DNA from: Francisella sp. LA112445
Lineage (GTDB): Bacteria; Pseudomonadota; Gammaproteobacteria; Francisellales; Francisellaceae
Direction of reading: 5' to 3'
NCBI RefSeq assembly: GCF_012224145.1
Contig: NZ_CP041030.1
Coordinates: 1,674,001-1,738,000, forward strand
DNA: 64,000 nt
This document shows, piece after piece, positions 1-8,942 of the stretch. Each line of letters begins with the position of its first letter. The stretch's first letter is position 1. The translations under genes and the position numbers were made by a program. The notes under the pieces are model-generated. The model had not been told where the DNA came from. It saw only the letters and a list, made by a program, of their open reading frames with translations, and made no database searches.

Positions 1-985
1 CCATACGCCCCTTTACGGGTCGGATATTAATTATATTCTCTAAAAGTTCCTCCCTAAGAAGATACCCATCTAAAGCAGCAAAACTTAAAGCCAAATTCAT
101 TAGATTAAACTCACCAACCAAAGCTGTTTGATAAATTCCAAGGTATTCCTGAAAAGCATATAGTTCAAAACTTGTTTGCATATTTTCAATAGCTTTAACA
201 TCTATATACACATCAGCCTGATTTGATTTTAAGCTTACAGTTATAACTTCACAACTACAAAGATCACAAAGCTTTTGTCCATAATCATCATCTATGTTTA
301 TAACAGCTTTCCTTAAACTATCAAACTTAAATAGTTTAGCTTTCGCTTCAAAGTAGCTCTGCATAGTTTTATGATAATCAAGATGATCATGGCTAAGGTT
401 ACTAAATACTGCAATATCAAAATCTAAGCCTTCGGTACGTTTCTGATCTAATGAGTGGGAAGATACTTCCATAACCAAATTTTGATAATCACTATAACTT
501 GATGTAGTTTGATATAGAGATAAAACATCTAGCGTAGTATGAGAACTTTCTTTTAGATTAGGATAAATACCATTACCATTTGTACCTAGTAGTAATGTTT
601 TTTGAGCATTCAAATCTAGAAATTGTGCAATATAGTTAGAAATTGAGGTCTTACCATTTGTGCCAGTTATACCTATTATATTTGAGGGCTTTTTATAAGC
701 ATAAAACCATATAGCTAAGTTTGCTAACTTATCCTTTAAATCCTTGACGTAAAAAACTTTATTCCCATCCTCAAATTCAGCACTATCAGTAAAAACTAAA
801 CTTACTCCTTGAGAAATAACAGTATTAATATACTTATTCCCATCAGTGGTTTGCCCTTTTAAAGCTATAAAGGCTGACCCACTATCACATTTACGACTAT
901 CTAAATATAAAGACTGTATTTCAAAATCATCTTCAGATAAGTTTTGAACACCCAAAAATTTTAATATTTGACTGATAGATCTCAT
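1..985 (-). CDS. murE: UDP-N-acetylmuramoyl-tripeptide synthetase MurE (3' end outside window)
   Basis: MurE adds the third amino acid (usually meso-diaminopimelate) to UDP-MurNAc-L-Ala-D-Glu in the cytoplasmic stage of peptidoglycan synthesis. About 328 N-terminal residues are visible. The ATP-binding loop GTNGKTS lies at residues 108-114, and the central Mur-ligase segments SSHSLDQKR and NLSHDHLDYH follow. The reading frame is open to the window edge, so the C-terminal substrate-specificity domain is missing and the choice of diamino acid cannot be read. The ATG at 985 is the only start that gives a complete N-terminal domain. The upstream gap to glyQ carries a paired palindromic repeat. 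Confidence 0.93.
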   Translation of the reverse strand, partial: MRSISQILKFLGVQNLSEDDFEIQSLYLDSRKCDSGSAFIALKGQTTDGNKYINTVISQGVSLVFTDSAEFEDGNKVFYVKDLKDKLANLAIWFYAYKKPSNIIGITGTNGKTSISNYIAQFLDLNAQKTLLLGTNGNGIYPNLKESSHTTLDVLSLYQTTSSYSDYQNLVMEVSSHSLDQKRTEGLDFDIAVFSNLSHDHLDYHKTMQSYFEAKAKLFKFDSLRKAVINIDDDYGQKLCDLCSCEVITVSLKSNQADVYIDVKAIENMQTSFELYAFQEYLGIYQTALVGEFNLMNLALSFAALDGYLLREELLENIINIRPVKGRM

Positions 986-1002
986 AGCGAACCAACCCAA
1001 TG

Positions 1003-1085
1003 TGTCATTCTATGGCTTGACCATAGAATCTATTCAAATTTTAGTATATACATATGGATACTACGGTCAAGCCGTAGTATGACAG
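1003..1085. repeat. Inverted pair of palindromic intergenic repeats between glyQ and murE
   Basis: Two imperfectly related palindromes face each other: 1003-1030 (stem ATTCTATGG/CCATAGAAT) and 1056-1085 (stem ATACTACGG/CCGTAGTAT), both with a TCAAG-type loop and both ending outward in TGTCA/TGACA. The stems differ at several bases but each change is matched on the other arm. The same arrangement recurs at 6457-6540 upstream of glgP. The element may act as a bidirectional terminator or mRNA-stabilising hairpin; this is inference. Confidence 0.75.
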
Positions 1086-1094
1086 ATTAGAAAA

Positions 1095-1979
1095 CTACTT
1101 TTTAAAAGCTGGAAAGCCTAGTTTTTCTCTAGCACTATAATATTCCTTAGCAACTTCTAAAGCTAACTTTCTAACTCGTAAAATATATCCCTGTCTCTCT
1201 GTTACTGATATTGCATGACGAGCATCTAACAAGTTAAAAGTATGAGAAGCTTTCAAAACAAACTCATAAGCAGGAATTGGAAGATTTTTTTCAACTAGTC
1301 TGTAACCTTCTTTCTCTAGCAAATCAAACTGTTTAAATAACTCTTCAACATTTGCCTCTTCAAAGTTATAGGTAGACATCTCAACTTCATTTTGTAGAAA
1401 TACATCACGATAATATAAAGGCCCATTTTGAGTATTTGCCCAAAGTAAATCATACATACTATCAACATTTTGGATATACATTGCAAGACGTTCAAGACCG
1501 TATGTAATCTCACCCATCACAGGTTTACACTCCAGTCCACCAACTTGTTGGAAATATGTAAACTGTGTAATTTCCATACCGTTAGACCATACTTCCCAAC
1601 CAAGTCCCCAAGCACCTAGTGTTGGCGACTCCCAGTTATCCTCAACAAAACGAATATCATTTTCTAAAGCATCTATACCAAGTTCTTTTAAAGAACCTAA
1701 ATATAGTTCTTGAATATTATCTGGAGATGGCTTCATTACAACCTGATACTGATAATAGTGTTGCGTACGGTTTGGATTCTCACCATAGCGACCATCTGTA
1801 GGACGTCTAGATGGCTGAACATAAGCTGCTGTCCATGGCTCTGGACCTATTGCTCTTAGAGTTGTCGCTGGATGAAATGTACCAGCACCTACTTCCATAT
1901 CTAATGGCTGAATAATAGCACATCCTTTAGATGCCCAGTAATGATGTAACTTTAAAATAATTTCTTGAAATGTAAGCAT
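1095..1979 (-). CDS. glyQ: Glycine--tRNA ligase alpha subunit
   Basis: GlyQ is the catalytic alpha subunit of the heterotetrameric (alpha2beta2) bacterial glycyl-tRNA synthetase, a class II enzyme charging tRNA-Gly in the cytoplasm. The sequence is strongly conserved throughout, including [11 protein letters not shown] near the N-terminus, [46 protein letters not shown] and [12 protein letters not shown]. Length (about 294 residues) is normal for the family. I use the ATG at 1979 because homology begins at [15 protein letters not shown]; an in-frame GTG at 1997 would add only six residues. The beta subunit gene glyS is not in this window, so the two subunits are unlinked, at least locally. 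Confidence 0.95.
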   Translation of the reverse strand: MLTFQEIILKLHHYWASKGCAIIQPLDMEVGAGTFHPATTLRAIGPEPWTAAYVQPSRRPTDGRYGENPNRTQHYYQYQVVMKPSPDNIQELYLGSLKELGIDALENDIRFVEDNWESPTLGAWGLGWEVWSNGMEITQFTYFQQVGGLECKPVMGEITYGLERLAMYIQNVDSMYDLLWANTQNGPLYYRDVFLQNEVEMSTYNFEEANVEELFKQFDLLEKEGYRLVEKNLPIPAYEFVLKASHTFNLLDARHAISVTERQGYILRVRKLALEVAKEYYSAREKLGFPAFKK

Positions 1980-2179
1980 ACTAATTAAAAATTTCACATA
2001 ACTATAATTTTGTAAAAGATTTTACCATATTTGGATGTTAATAAATATTATATAAAAATATCTAGCTTTGATTATTATGAAAATTTATTACCTAAACCCT
2101 ATTAATATAATTCTTACATATAAAAAACAATAACTTTTAAAAACTTATTAATCATAGATTAAGTATAAGTAGATATTAT

Positions 2180-2207
2180 TTGACTTTCTTTAGTACTCAT
2201 ATAAAAT
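2180..2207 (+). promoter_or_regulatory. Candidate sigma-70 promoter for the FAD monooxygenase gene
   Basis: TTGACT at 2180-2185 and TAAAAT at 2202-2207 are separated by 16 bases, about 37 bases before the ATG at 2244. This is a visual match to the housekeeping consensus in an AT-rich stretch, so chance is not excluded. Confidence 0.4.
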
Positions 2208-2243
2208 CAGTTGCTAAATTTAAAATATATAAATATATAGTTA

Positions 2244-3446
2244 ATGAGAATAGCAATTAATGGTGCGGGGGTTGCTGGTTTATCTTTAGCTTGGTGGCTT
2301 AGAAAATATGGTTTTGAAGTAGTTGTATTTGAGAAAAAACAAAAGCTACCTCCTGAAGGATATCTCATTAACTGCTGGGGTTCAGGATACGAGGTATTAA
2401 AAAGGATGGAACTACTAGATGACATCAAAAATAAAGTCATCAACTTAAAGCATTTAAAGTGTTATAATCATACAGGCAAAAACTCTAATACAGTCGAAGT
2501 CTCATCAATAATAAGAAAAAACTACGGTAAGTTTATTAGCATAAAAAGATTTGATCTTTTATCTATACTCTACAAAAATCTTGAAAAAACTAATGTAGTT
2601 TTTGACACTTATATATCTAGTTTTGAAGAAGATAATAATGGTATTATCATAGAACGCTCTGATGGTAAAAAGGAATGCTTTGATCTAATCATAGGAGCTG
2701 ACGGTTTTCACTCTCATATTCGCTCATTAGCATTTAAAAAAGAAGAATATCAAGAAATTGACATAAATACTTATATTGCTTCATTTTATAATCATGATGC
2801 CAGTGTACACACTGATGAAGACTCTTACGAACTTTTTTTAGATAGAGATAAGCAAGCTTCTTTAATCTCTTTTAATGATAAAGAAACTAGTGTGTGTACG
2901 TTTGTATTTGATAAAGACTTGGTTGATAACCATCCTAAGACATTACAAGATAAAAAAGACTTATTAAAATCTATTTTTAAAGGATTTGGTGGTAAAGTTC
3001 ATAAAATATTAGAGAATCTTGAAAATGTTGATGAAATATTTCTTGGTAATGTTGGCCAAGTAAAAATGGATAGCTGGCATAAGGGCAGAGTTGCATTAAC
3101 AGGAGATGCCTCAAGTGCCCCTTCATTATTAGCAGGACAAGGCTCTATATTTGCACTATGTGAAGCATATATACTTGCAGGAGAGTTGTATAAAGCAAAA
3201 GGTGACTATAAGACAGCTTTTGCAGAATGGCAAAATAAACTAAAAGATATTGTTGATGATAAACAAGATAATAGCCTAACAAACCTATCATTCTTTATGC
3301 CTGAAGAAATATTTACTAGATATATAGTTTCTATGAGTGGCAACCTTCAGTCTGTACCTATATTTAACCAAATTTTTGGTGCTGAAGTATTAAGGTATAA
3401 TATTGATCTGCCTATTTATTACTACACAGAAACTGAAGATCTTTAA
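2244..3446 (+). CDS. FAD-dependent monooxygenase (PHBH/UbiH-like fold)
   Basis: A single-component flavoprotein hydroxylase of the p-hydroxybenzoate hydroxylase superfamily, which uses NAD(P)H and O2 to hydroxylate a small, often aromatic, substrate. The N-terminal Rossmann motif GAGVAG is at residues 7-12 followed by the acidic end of strand two (VVVFEKKQ). The DG segment IIGADGFHSHIRS sits mid-protein, and the second FAD motif GDASSAPSLLAGQG is near residue 287. At 400 residues it resembles TetX/polyketide-hydroxylase-type proteins rather than UbiH. Substrate unknown. It stands alone between glyQ and a convergent gene and has its own apparent promoter. Confidence 0.85.
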   Translation: MRIAINGAGVAGLSLAWWLRKYGFEVVVFEKKQKLPPEGYLINCWGSGYEVLKRMELLDDIKNKVINLKHLKCYNHTGKNSNTVEVSSIIRKNYGKFISIKRFDLLSILYKNLEKTNVVFDTYISSFEEDNNGIIIERSDGKKECFDLIIGADGFHSHIRSLAFKKEEYQEIDINTYIASFYNHDASVHTDEDSYELFLDRDKQASLISFNDKETSVCTFVFDKDLVDNHPKTLQDKKDLLKSIFKGFGGKVHKILENLENVDEIFLGNVGQVKMDSWHKGRVALTGDASSAPSLLAGQGSIFALCEAYILAGELYKAKGDYKTAFAEWQNKLKDIVDDKQDNSLTNLSFFMPEEIFTRYIVSMSGNLQSVPIFNQIFGAEVLRYNIDLPIYYYTETEDL

Positions 3447-3518
3447 TATAAGTCTATTTAATTATCTATAAAAGATTTTTGATTTAAATTATACTCCAAT
3501 CTTATAAGTAAAATCACC

Positions 3519-3575
3519 GTCATCCTCGTGCTTGACACGGGGATCTTTGGGATATTTTAGAGATTTCCGCCTACG
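3519..3575. repeat. Palindromic repeat of the TCAAG-loop family at a convergent gene junction
   Basis: Read on the minus strand, GATCCCCGTGTCAAGCACGAGGATGAC (complement of 3519-3545) has the same layout as the palindromes at 1003 and 6457, but with a different, partly self-complementary stem (CCCGTG/CACGAGG). A flanking tail runs to 3575 and overlaps the stop codon of the minus-strand gene. Its position between convergent genes fits a shared terminator. Confidence 0.65.
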
Positions 3576-4944
3576 TACTTCTATCTTCAAGAGTCTGCTC
3601 TACCTCTTTAGCAGTAGATTCTATTGTTTCTATCTCTACCCTGTCATCATCATTTGTTTCTTCCACATTTTCTTGTTTAATAGAAAATACGCTATCCATA
3701 TGGTTTTTAAACTCTTCTTTAACTAACTCTTCTTGCTCAGCATAATCTTTATTAAATAGCTCTTTAAATACATTTAGAAATGGTTCTGTTTTTCTGAACT
3801 CTTCAAATAAAGGCCACTCAACAATTTCTTCTTCTGTTAAATCCTCTGCAGCTACAACTGTTTTCAAAAGTTTAGCTGCAGATTCATTTTCTTCATTCAA
3901 TACAGCTACAGCTAATTTGAATACGTAACCAGTAGCACTCCAATCCAACCGTTTCAAGACACCTTGGCATTTATCCTTTTTATCTAACCTCAAGTATGCT
4001 TGAGCTAAATTAATAACCATCATTCTTTTAATAGTTTCATTATGATGCTTTGGTAACGATATAGAAAACTCTAACAAATCAGCTGCAAGTTCATGTTTAC
4101 TTTTCAAGATTAGATTAAAGCCAACATTATTTAAACTATTGTCAGCCTCTTCTCTCTCATCAGGGAACAGCTTCCTCCAAAGAACGTGTGCAAGCTTTAC
4201 TGAGATCTCATAAATTACTTTATAAGCATGTGATAGATATTCACTAGTTACTGTTAATCGATCACCAACAGAAATATCATTAAGATCACAACCATGCTGA
4301 CTACAAACCTTTATGTATTGACTTGAAACAATACCGTTTGCATGAACAAAAAGGTTACGTCTTTCTGTAATCTCAATGAAGTCACTCCAAATATCCAAGT
4401 CTTTTCGTAACTTTAAATTAAACTTATTTTCAAGGATTGCAAAATGTTCTGAATGGCTCTTCCTTAAAACTGATTCGATCTCTTTTTCTAATACATGCTC
4501 TTTTACATCTTCTAGCGATTCGAAAGCTAACAAATCTACGTAGGTAATTTGCCTAGAACTATCATTAAGCAACTCTGGTTTATTCGTATATAAAACTCTT
4601 AACAAAGAACCTAAGAAGCAATCAAACTCGCTAACATAAGAAACTAAAAAATTACGAGGAATTAAATCAATTGATGTTCTTAAACTACTCGACTTTTCTC
4701 TAAGCCACCTAACTCTTCCTTGTCGTTCAACGGGTACAGAGTAGACCTTTTTTTCTTCATCTTGCTTGGTAATTTCACCATATTTCTCTAAGTAATCACC
4801 GTGAGCATTAGTAAGCTTAGCTGCCATTGTGGCAACGACAGATAAGACTAAAGGAGCACTTTCATTAAGAGCATCCATATTTTCAATGAAATTGAAAACT
4901 ACATCATTAATCTTTTTTTCTTCTACCATACTTTCAGTAAGCAC
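3571..4944 (-). CDS. Hypothetical protein with HEPN-like RNLFVH motif
   Basis: A 457-residue soluble protein of unknown function. Around residues 195-201 it has RRNLFVH within a helical segment, the R-N-x3-H pattern of HEPN domains, preceded by a segment rich in Leu/Glu that resembles the first half of such domains. The C-terminal third contains TPR-like helical repeats (AADLLEFSISLPKHHNETIK, then AQAYLRLDKKDKCQG) and ends in an acidic, low-complexity tail. No signal peptide or membrane segment is seen. It is alone, convergent with the FAD monooxygenase. A role in RNA cleavage or defence is only suggested by the motif. The ATG at 4929 is an alternative start. Confidence 0.8.
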   Translation of the reverse strand: MLTESMVEEKKINDVVFNFIENMDALNESAPLVLSVVATMAAKLTNAHGDYLEKYGEITKQDEEKKVYSVPVERQGRVRWLREKSSSLRTSIDLIPRNFLVSYVSEFDCFLGSLLRVLYTNKPELLNDSSRQITYVDLLAFESLEDVKEHVLEKEIESVLRKSHSEHFAILENKFNLKLRKDLDIWSDFIEITERRNLFVHANGIVSSQYIKVCSQHGCDLNDISVGDRLTVTSEYLSHAYKVIYEISVKLAHVLWRKLFPDEREEADNSLNNVGFNLILKSKHELAADLLEFSISLPKHHNETIKRMMVINLAQAYLRLDKKDKCQGVLKRLDWSATGYVFKLAVAVLNEENESAAKLLKTVVAAEDLTEEEIVEWPLFEEFRKTEPFLNVFKELFNKDYAEQEELVKEEFKNHMDSVFSIKQENVEETNDDDRVEIETIESTAKEVEQTLEDRST

Positions 4945-5010
4945 TTAACAACTCTTAATATATCTATTATAAACACATATACTACGGGATTAAAACTCTA
5001 ACCCAAACTC

Positions 5011-6462
5011 CTATATAAATTGATTCACCTCATCAAAATCAACCAGCTTCCACTCCCAATTAGGTTCACCCACAGTACCAGGAGTATTTAGTCTAGCCTC
5101 ACTACCTAATTCTAAAATATCTTGTACTGATAGAATGACATATTCAGCATCACAGTTAAGTAGATACTTAATAATTTTTCTAAAAATATTTCTATCATTA
5201 GCTCTAAAGTAACGTTTTAAAAGTTTTCTTTGGTATCTATTTAGCTCATCAAAATACCAACCTTTTAGCGTATTATTATCATGAGTTCCTGAGTAAGCAA
5301 CAATATTTGCATCTTCAATAAAACTACCAGTCTTCAGATCAAAGTGAAAAGGAAAAACCTTCATCCCTTTTAAATTATAATGATCGCGTAGCTCTAATAC
5401 TTCAGGACGTAAATCTCCAAGATCTTCAGCAATAATATTTGCATTAGGTAATTTCTCAAAAACAGTATCAAAAAACTTATATCCTGGAGCTTCTATCCAT
5501 TCACCATTGATAGCTGTCTCAGCACCTGCTGGAATCTTCCAATATGTATCAAAGGCTCTAAAATGATCAATCCTAACAATATCAAATAGCTTAAAATTAC
5601 CTTTTAAGCGCTCTATCCAAAATTCAAAGCCAGTCTCTTCTAATCTATCCCAGTCATATAATGGATTTCCCCATAATTGCCCTGTCTCTGAAAAGAAATC
5701 TGGTGGAACTCCTGCTACAAATGTTGGATTTTGGTCTTTATCTAATAAAAATACATTTTGATGTTCCCATACATCTGCAGAGTCAAAACCTAAATAAATA
5801 GGTAAATCTCCCATGACTTGTATAGAATTTTGATTGGCGTATTCTTTTAGCTTAAACCATTGCTTATAAAATACATATTGTAAAAATAGTTCATAATCAA
5901 TATCTGACTGATATTCTTCAAGCTTTATAGACTTATCCTTGATCCAATTTTTATACTCTTGTGGCCAAAGATTCCAAGCTTGATTATTATTAGCTTTTCT
6001 GAAAGCTTTAAAAATAGCATAGTTTAATGCCCAACTATTTTCATCAATAAACTTTTGATATTCTAATTTAATACTTTTATCACTAGATACTTTGAAGTTC
6101 TCAAAAGCTTTTTGTAGTAGTTTATTTTTATGTAGTCGAACAACTTCATAGTCAACTTTATCTGAATCAGCATTATAATATTTAATATCAGATTCATCTA
6201 GTAAACCTATCTCAACTAAGTTATCAATAGCTATATATATTTCATCTCCTGCAAAAGATGAGCTAGACTGATACGGTGAATTTCCATAGCCTAACGGTGT
6301 AAGTGGTAACACCTGCCATATCTTTATATTTGCTTGTTTTAAGATATCGATAAATCTATAAGCATTTTTACCTAAATCACCTATTCCGAACTGACTAGGA
6401 AGACTTGATATCGCTAATAAAACTCCAGTTTTTTCCACAAAAGCTCCAGTATAAATTGTCAT
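5011..6462 (-). CDS. malQ: 4-alpha-glucanotransferase (amylomaltase)
   Basis: MalQ transfers alpha-1,4-glucan segments between maltodextrins, releasing glucose, and works with glycogen phosphorylase on linear dextrins. GH77 hallmarks are present: ISSLPSQFGIGDLG at the N-terminus, QVLPLTPLGYGNSPYQ, DLPIYLGFDSADVW, RIDHFRAFDTYW (nucleophile Asp), NIIAEDLGDL (acid/base Glu) and YSGTHDNNT. Length of 483 is usual for the short bacterial type. The ATG at 6462 lies inside a palindromic repeat and lacks a Shine-Dalgarno; a GTG at 6438 is preceded at five bases by GGAG and may be the true start. It is the last gene of the minus-strand glycogen set. Confidence 0.95.
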   Translation of the reverse strand: MTIYTGAFVEKTGVLLAISSLPSQFGIGDLGKNAYRFIDILKQANIKIWQVLPLTPLGYGNSPYQSSSSFAGDEIYIAIDNLVEIGLLDESDIKYYNADSDKVDYEVVRLHKNKLLQKAFENFKVSSDKSIKLEYQKFIDENSWALNYAIFKAFRKANNNQAWNLWPQEYKNWIKDKSIKLEEYQSDIDYELFLQYVFYKQWFKLKEYANQNSIQVMGDLPIYLGFDSADVWEHQNVFLLDKDQNPTFVAGVPPDFFSETGQLWGNPLYDWDRLEETGFEFWIERLKGNFKLFDIVRIDHFRAFDTYWKIPAGAETAINGEWIEAPGYKFFDTVFEKLPNANIIAEDLGDLRPEVLELRDHYNLKGMKVFPFHFDLKTGSFIEDANIVAYSGTHDNNTLKGWYFDELNRYQRKLLKRYFRANDRNIFRKIIKYLLNCDAEYVILSVQDILELGSEARLNTPGTVGEPNWEWKLVDFDEVNQFI

Positions 6463-6540
6463 TCTATGGCATCGACCATAGAATCCATTGATAATTCAGT
6501 CAATAAGGATGGATACTACGGTCAAGCCGTAGTATGACAG
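6457..6540. repeat. Second inverted pair of TCAAG-loop palindromes, overlapping the malQ 5' end
   Basis: The arms at 6457-6486 and 6511-6540 match the pair at 1003-1085 almost base for base. The right-hand palindrome (stem ATACTACGG/CCGTAGTAT) is identical to the one at 1056-1085; the left-hand one has an altered loop. The outer ATGACA of the left arm provides the ATG of the longest malQ reading frame. The element separates glgP from malQ. Confidence 0.75.
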
Positions 6541-6561
6541 TCATTTATCAAAATATAATTA

Positions 6562-8835
6562 CTATATCTTCCAAATATGCTTATTATATTGGCTAATAGT
6601 TCTATCAGAACTAAAGAAGCCAGATTTAGCTGTATTTACTAAGCTCATTCTTAACCAATGCTCACGATCTTCATAATCTCTAAATACTTGATCTTTAACT
6701 TTGATATACTCAACCAAATCTATCAAAGTCATAAACCAGTCTTTACTTATCAATTCGTTAAATAAAGGAATTAGCTTATCTTTATCACCAATTGATAGTA
6801 GTGTTGGAGAAATTATAAAATCAACAACATTTTTAATAACTGGATTATGATAATAATCAATCGATTTATAACCACTAGTTTTATACAAATCAATAATCGT
6901 ATCACTATCTTTACCAAATGTATAAATATTAGCACTTCCTACTAACTCAGCTATCTCAACATTAGCACCATCCATAGTGCCAAGAGTAATAGCTCCATTT
7001 AGCATAAATTTCATATTCCCTGTACCACTAGCCTCTTTAGAAGCCAAAGATATTTGCTCAGACACATCTGTAGCCGGAATTAATTTCTCAGCAACGCTTA
7101 CATTATAGTTCTCAACAAAAAGTACACGAATATGTTGATTAACTTCCTCATCATTATTAATTAACTCTTGTAAACATAGAATCAAATGAATAATGTGCTT
7201 AGCAACCGTATAAGCAGGAGCAGCCTTACCACCAAAAATAAAGTTAATTGGACGCTTAGGTTTTGGATATAGACCTGACTTGATCTCAAGGTATTTGTGA
7301 ATAATATACAAAGCATTCATCTGCTGACGCTTATACTCATGAATACGTTTGATTTGGACATCAAAAATACCATCTTTTAAAAGATCAACACCTGAGTAAT
7401 AACTTGCAAACTCTATAAACTGTTCTTTTTTAGTTTTTTTGATCTCATCAAGTTTAGCTAATACATTTTTATCATTATGATATGCCAATAACTTCTCTAA
7501 CTGCTTAGAATCTTGAATGAAACTATCACCTACTAAACTCTTTAGATAAGATGCTAACTCTGGATTTGCTTGTAATAACCAACGTCTAAATGTAATACCA
7601 TTAGTCTTATTATTAAATTTATTTGGATATATATCATTAAAATGTTTTAATTCTGAATTCTTTAAAATATCAGTATGAAGTGCCGCAACACCATTTACAC
7701 TAAAGCTATAATGAATACAAATATGAGCCATATGGACACGATTGTTTTCATCAATTATTGCAAGCTCATGATCTTTATATTGCTCCTTAACTTTTCTATC
7801 TAAATATTTAATAATTCCAACCATCTCTTTAGATAACACTTTTTCTAAATATCTTAAAGGCCATTTTTCTAAAGCTTCAGCTAAAATAGTATGGTTTGTA
7901 TAAGCAGTAGTCTTACTAACAAGCTCTATAGCTCTATCTATATCAATACCATTTGCAACTAACTGACGAATTAGTTCAGGGATAACTAAAGTTGGATGAG
8001 TATCATTAATCTGTACAACAGCATGCTCAGGTAAACTTTCTAATGAGTGGCCATTTTTAATAATATCTGAGAAGATTAAACTCACAGCATTACTAACCAT
8101 AAAGTATTGTTGGAAAATTCTTAAAAGATGTCCATCCTCATCACTATCATCTGGATATAAGAATAATGTCAGATTCTTTTCAATAGCAGTTTTATCAAAT
8201 GTGATATCATCTTCTATCACATCAGGATCAACACTAGTTATATCAAATAAGCATAACTTATTTACAAAGTTATTTTTATAACCAACAACATCAATCTCAC
8301 ATAACTGAGACTTAACACTAAAATCATTAAAGTCTACTTTATAGCTAACATCCGTTTTATTTAACCATCCTAACTTTTCTATCCATGGATTTGGTTTTTC
8401 ATTTTGGCTGTTGTTTTTAAATTTCTGTTTAAATAAACCATAGTGATAATTCAAGCTAATACCTGTCCCAGGAATACCTAAAGATGCTATAGAATCTAAG
8501 AAACAAGCTGCTAATCTTCCTAAACCTCCATTACCTAATGATGGTTCTGGCTCAAATTCCTCTATTTGTACGATATCTTTACCATTATCTTTGAGTATCT
8601 GACAAATATCATCATAAACACCTAGATTAATTAGATTACTAATTAGCATTTTACCAATCAAAAATTCACTAGAGATATAGTAAATCTTCTTTTTATAATC
8701 TTGCTCAGGAAGCTTTTGTGTTTGTTCTTTTGCATAAGTTAATAGCGCGTAGTATAAGTCTTGATCATTTGCTAGACTTACCTTGCAATCTAATGTTTTT
8801 TCAAGATATAATTCAATGGGATTTTTTTCATTCAT
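6562..8835 (-). CDS. glgP: Glycogen/maltodextrin phosphorylase
   Basis: Phosphorolytic removal of glucose-1-phosphate from non-reducing ends of alpha-1,4-glucans, using PLP as cofactor. Family features in order: PSLGNGGLGRLAACFLDS, GTGISLNYHYGLFKQ, INDTHPTLVIPELIR, TNHTILAEALEKWP, FDVQIKRIHEYKRQ and the PLP-lysine region EASGTGNMKFMLNGA with DGANVEI. At 757 residues it is somewhat shorter than E. coli GlgP/MalP but no core block is missing. It lies between glgA and malQ. The gene could equally be called malP; sequence reading does not separate glycogen from maltodextrin preference. Confidence 0.95.
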   Translation of the reverse strand: MNEKNPIELYLEKTLDCKVSLANDQDLYYALLTYAKEQTQKLPEQDYKKKIYYISSEFLIGKMLISNLINLGVYDDICQILKDNGKDIVQIEEFEPEPSLGNGGLGRLAACFLDSIASLGIPGTGISLNYHYGLFKQKFKNNSQNEKPNPWIEKLGWLNKTDVSYKVDFNDFSVKSQLCEIDVVGYKNNFVNKLCLFDITSVDPDVIEDDITFDKTAIEKNLTLFLYPDDSDEDGHLLRIFQQYFMVSNAVSLIFSDIIKNGHSLESLPEHAVVQINDTHPTLVIPELIRQLVANGIDIDRAIELVSKTTAYTNHTILAEALEKWPLRYLEKVLSKEMVGIIKYLDRKVKEQYKDHELAIIDENNRVHMAHICIHYSFSVNGVAALHTDILKNSELKHFNDIYPNKFNNKTNGITFRRWLLQANPELASYLKSLVGDSFIQDSKQLEKLLAYHNDKNVLAKLDEIKKTKKEQFIEFASYYSGVDLLKDGIFDVQIKRIHEYKRQQMNALYIIHKYLEIKSGLYPKPKRPINFIFGGKAAPAYTVAKHIIHLILCLQELINNDEEVNQHIRVLFVENYNVSVAEKLIPATDVSEQISLASKEASGTGNMKFMLNGAITLGTMDGANVEIAELVGSANIYTFGKDSDTIIDLYKTSGYKSIDYYHNPVIKNVVDFIISPTLLSIGDKDKLIPLFNELISKDWFMTLIDLVEYIKVKDQVFRDYEDREHWLRMSLVNTAKSGFFSSDRTISQYNKHIWKI

Positions 8836-8942
8836 TTTAATAAAACCTTTAATAAGAAATTTACTTCATTTAAAAAATATTGATGTAATTAGGCAATATA
8901 ATGTCATTAAAACATTTTCTATACAAGATATATGAGATTTTT

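Noticed and set aside
3532-3726. Plus-strand ORF of 64 residues
   Set aside because: It lies antisense to the C-terminus of the HEPN-like gene and within the palindromic repeat, with no ribosome binding site.
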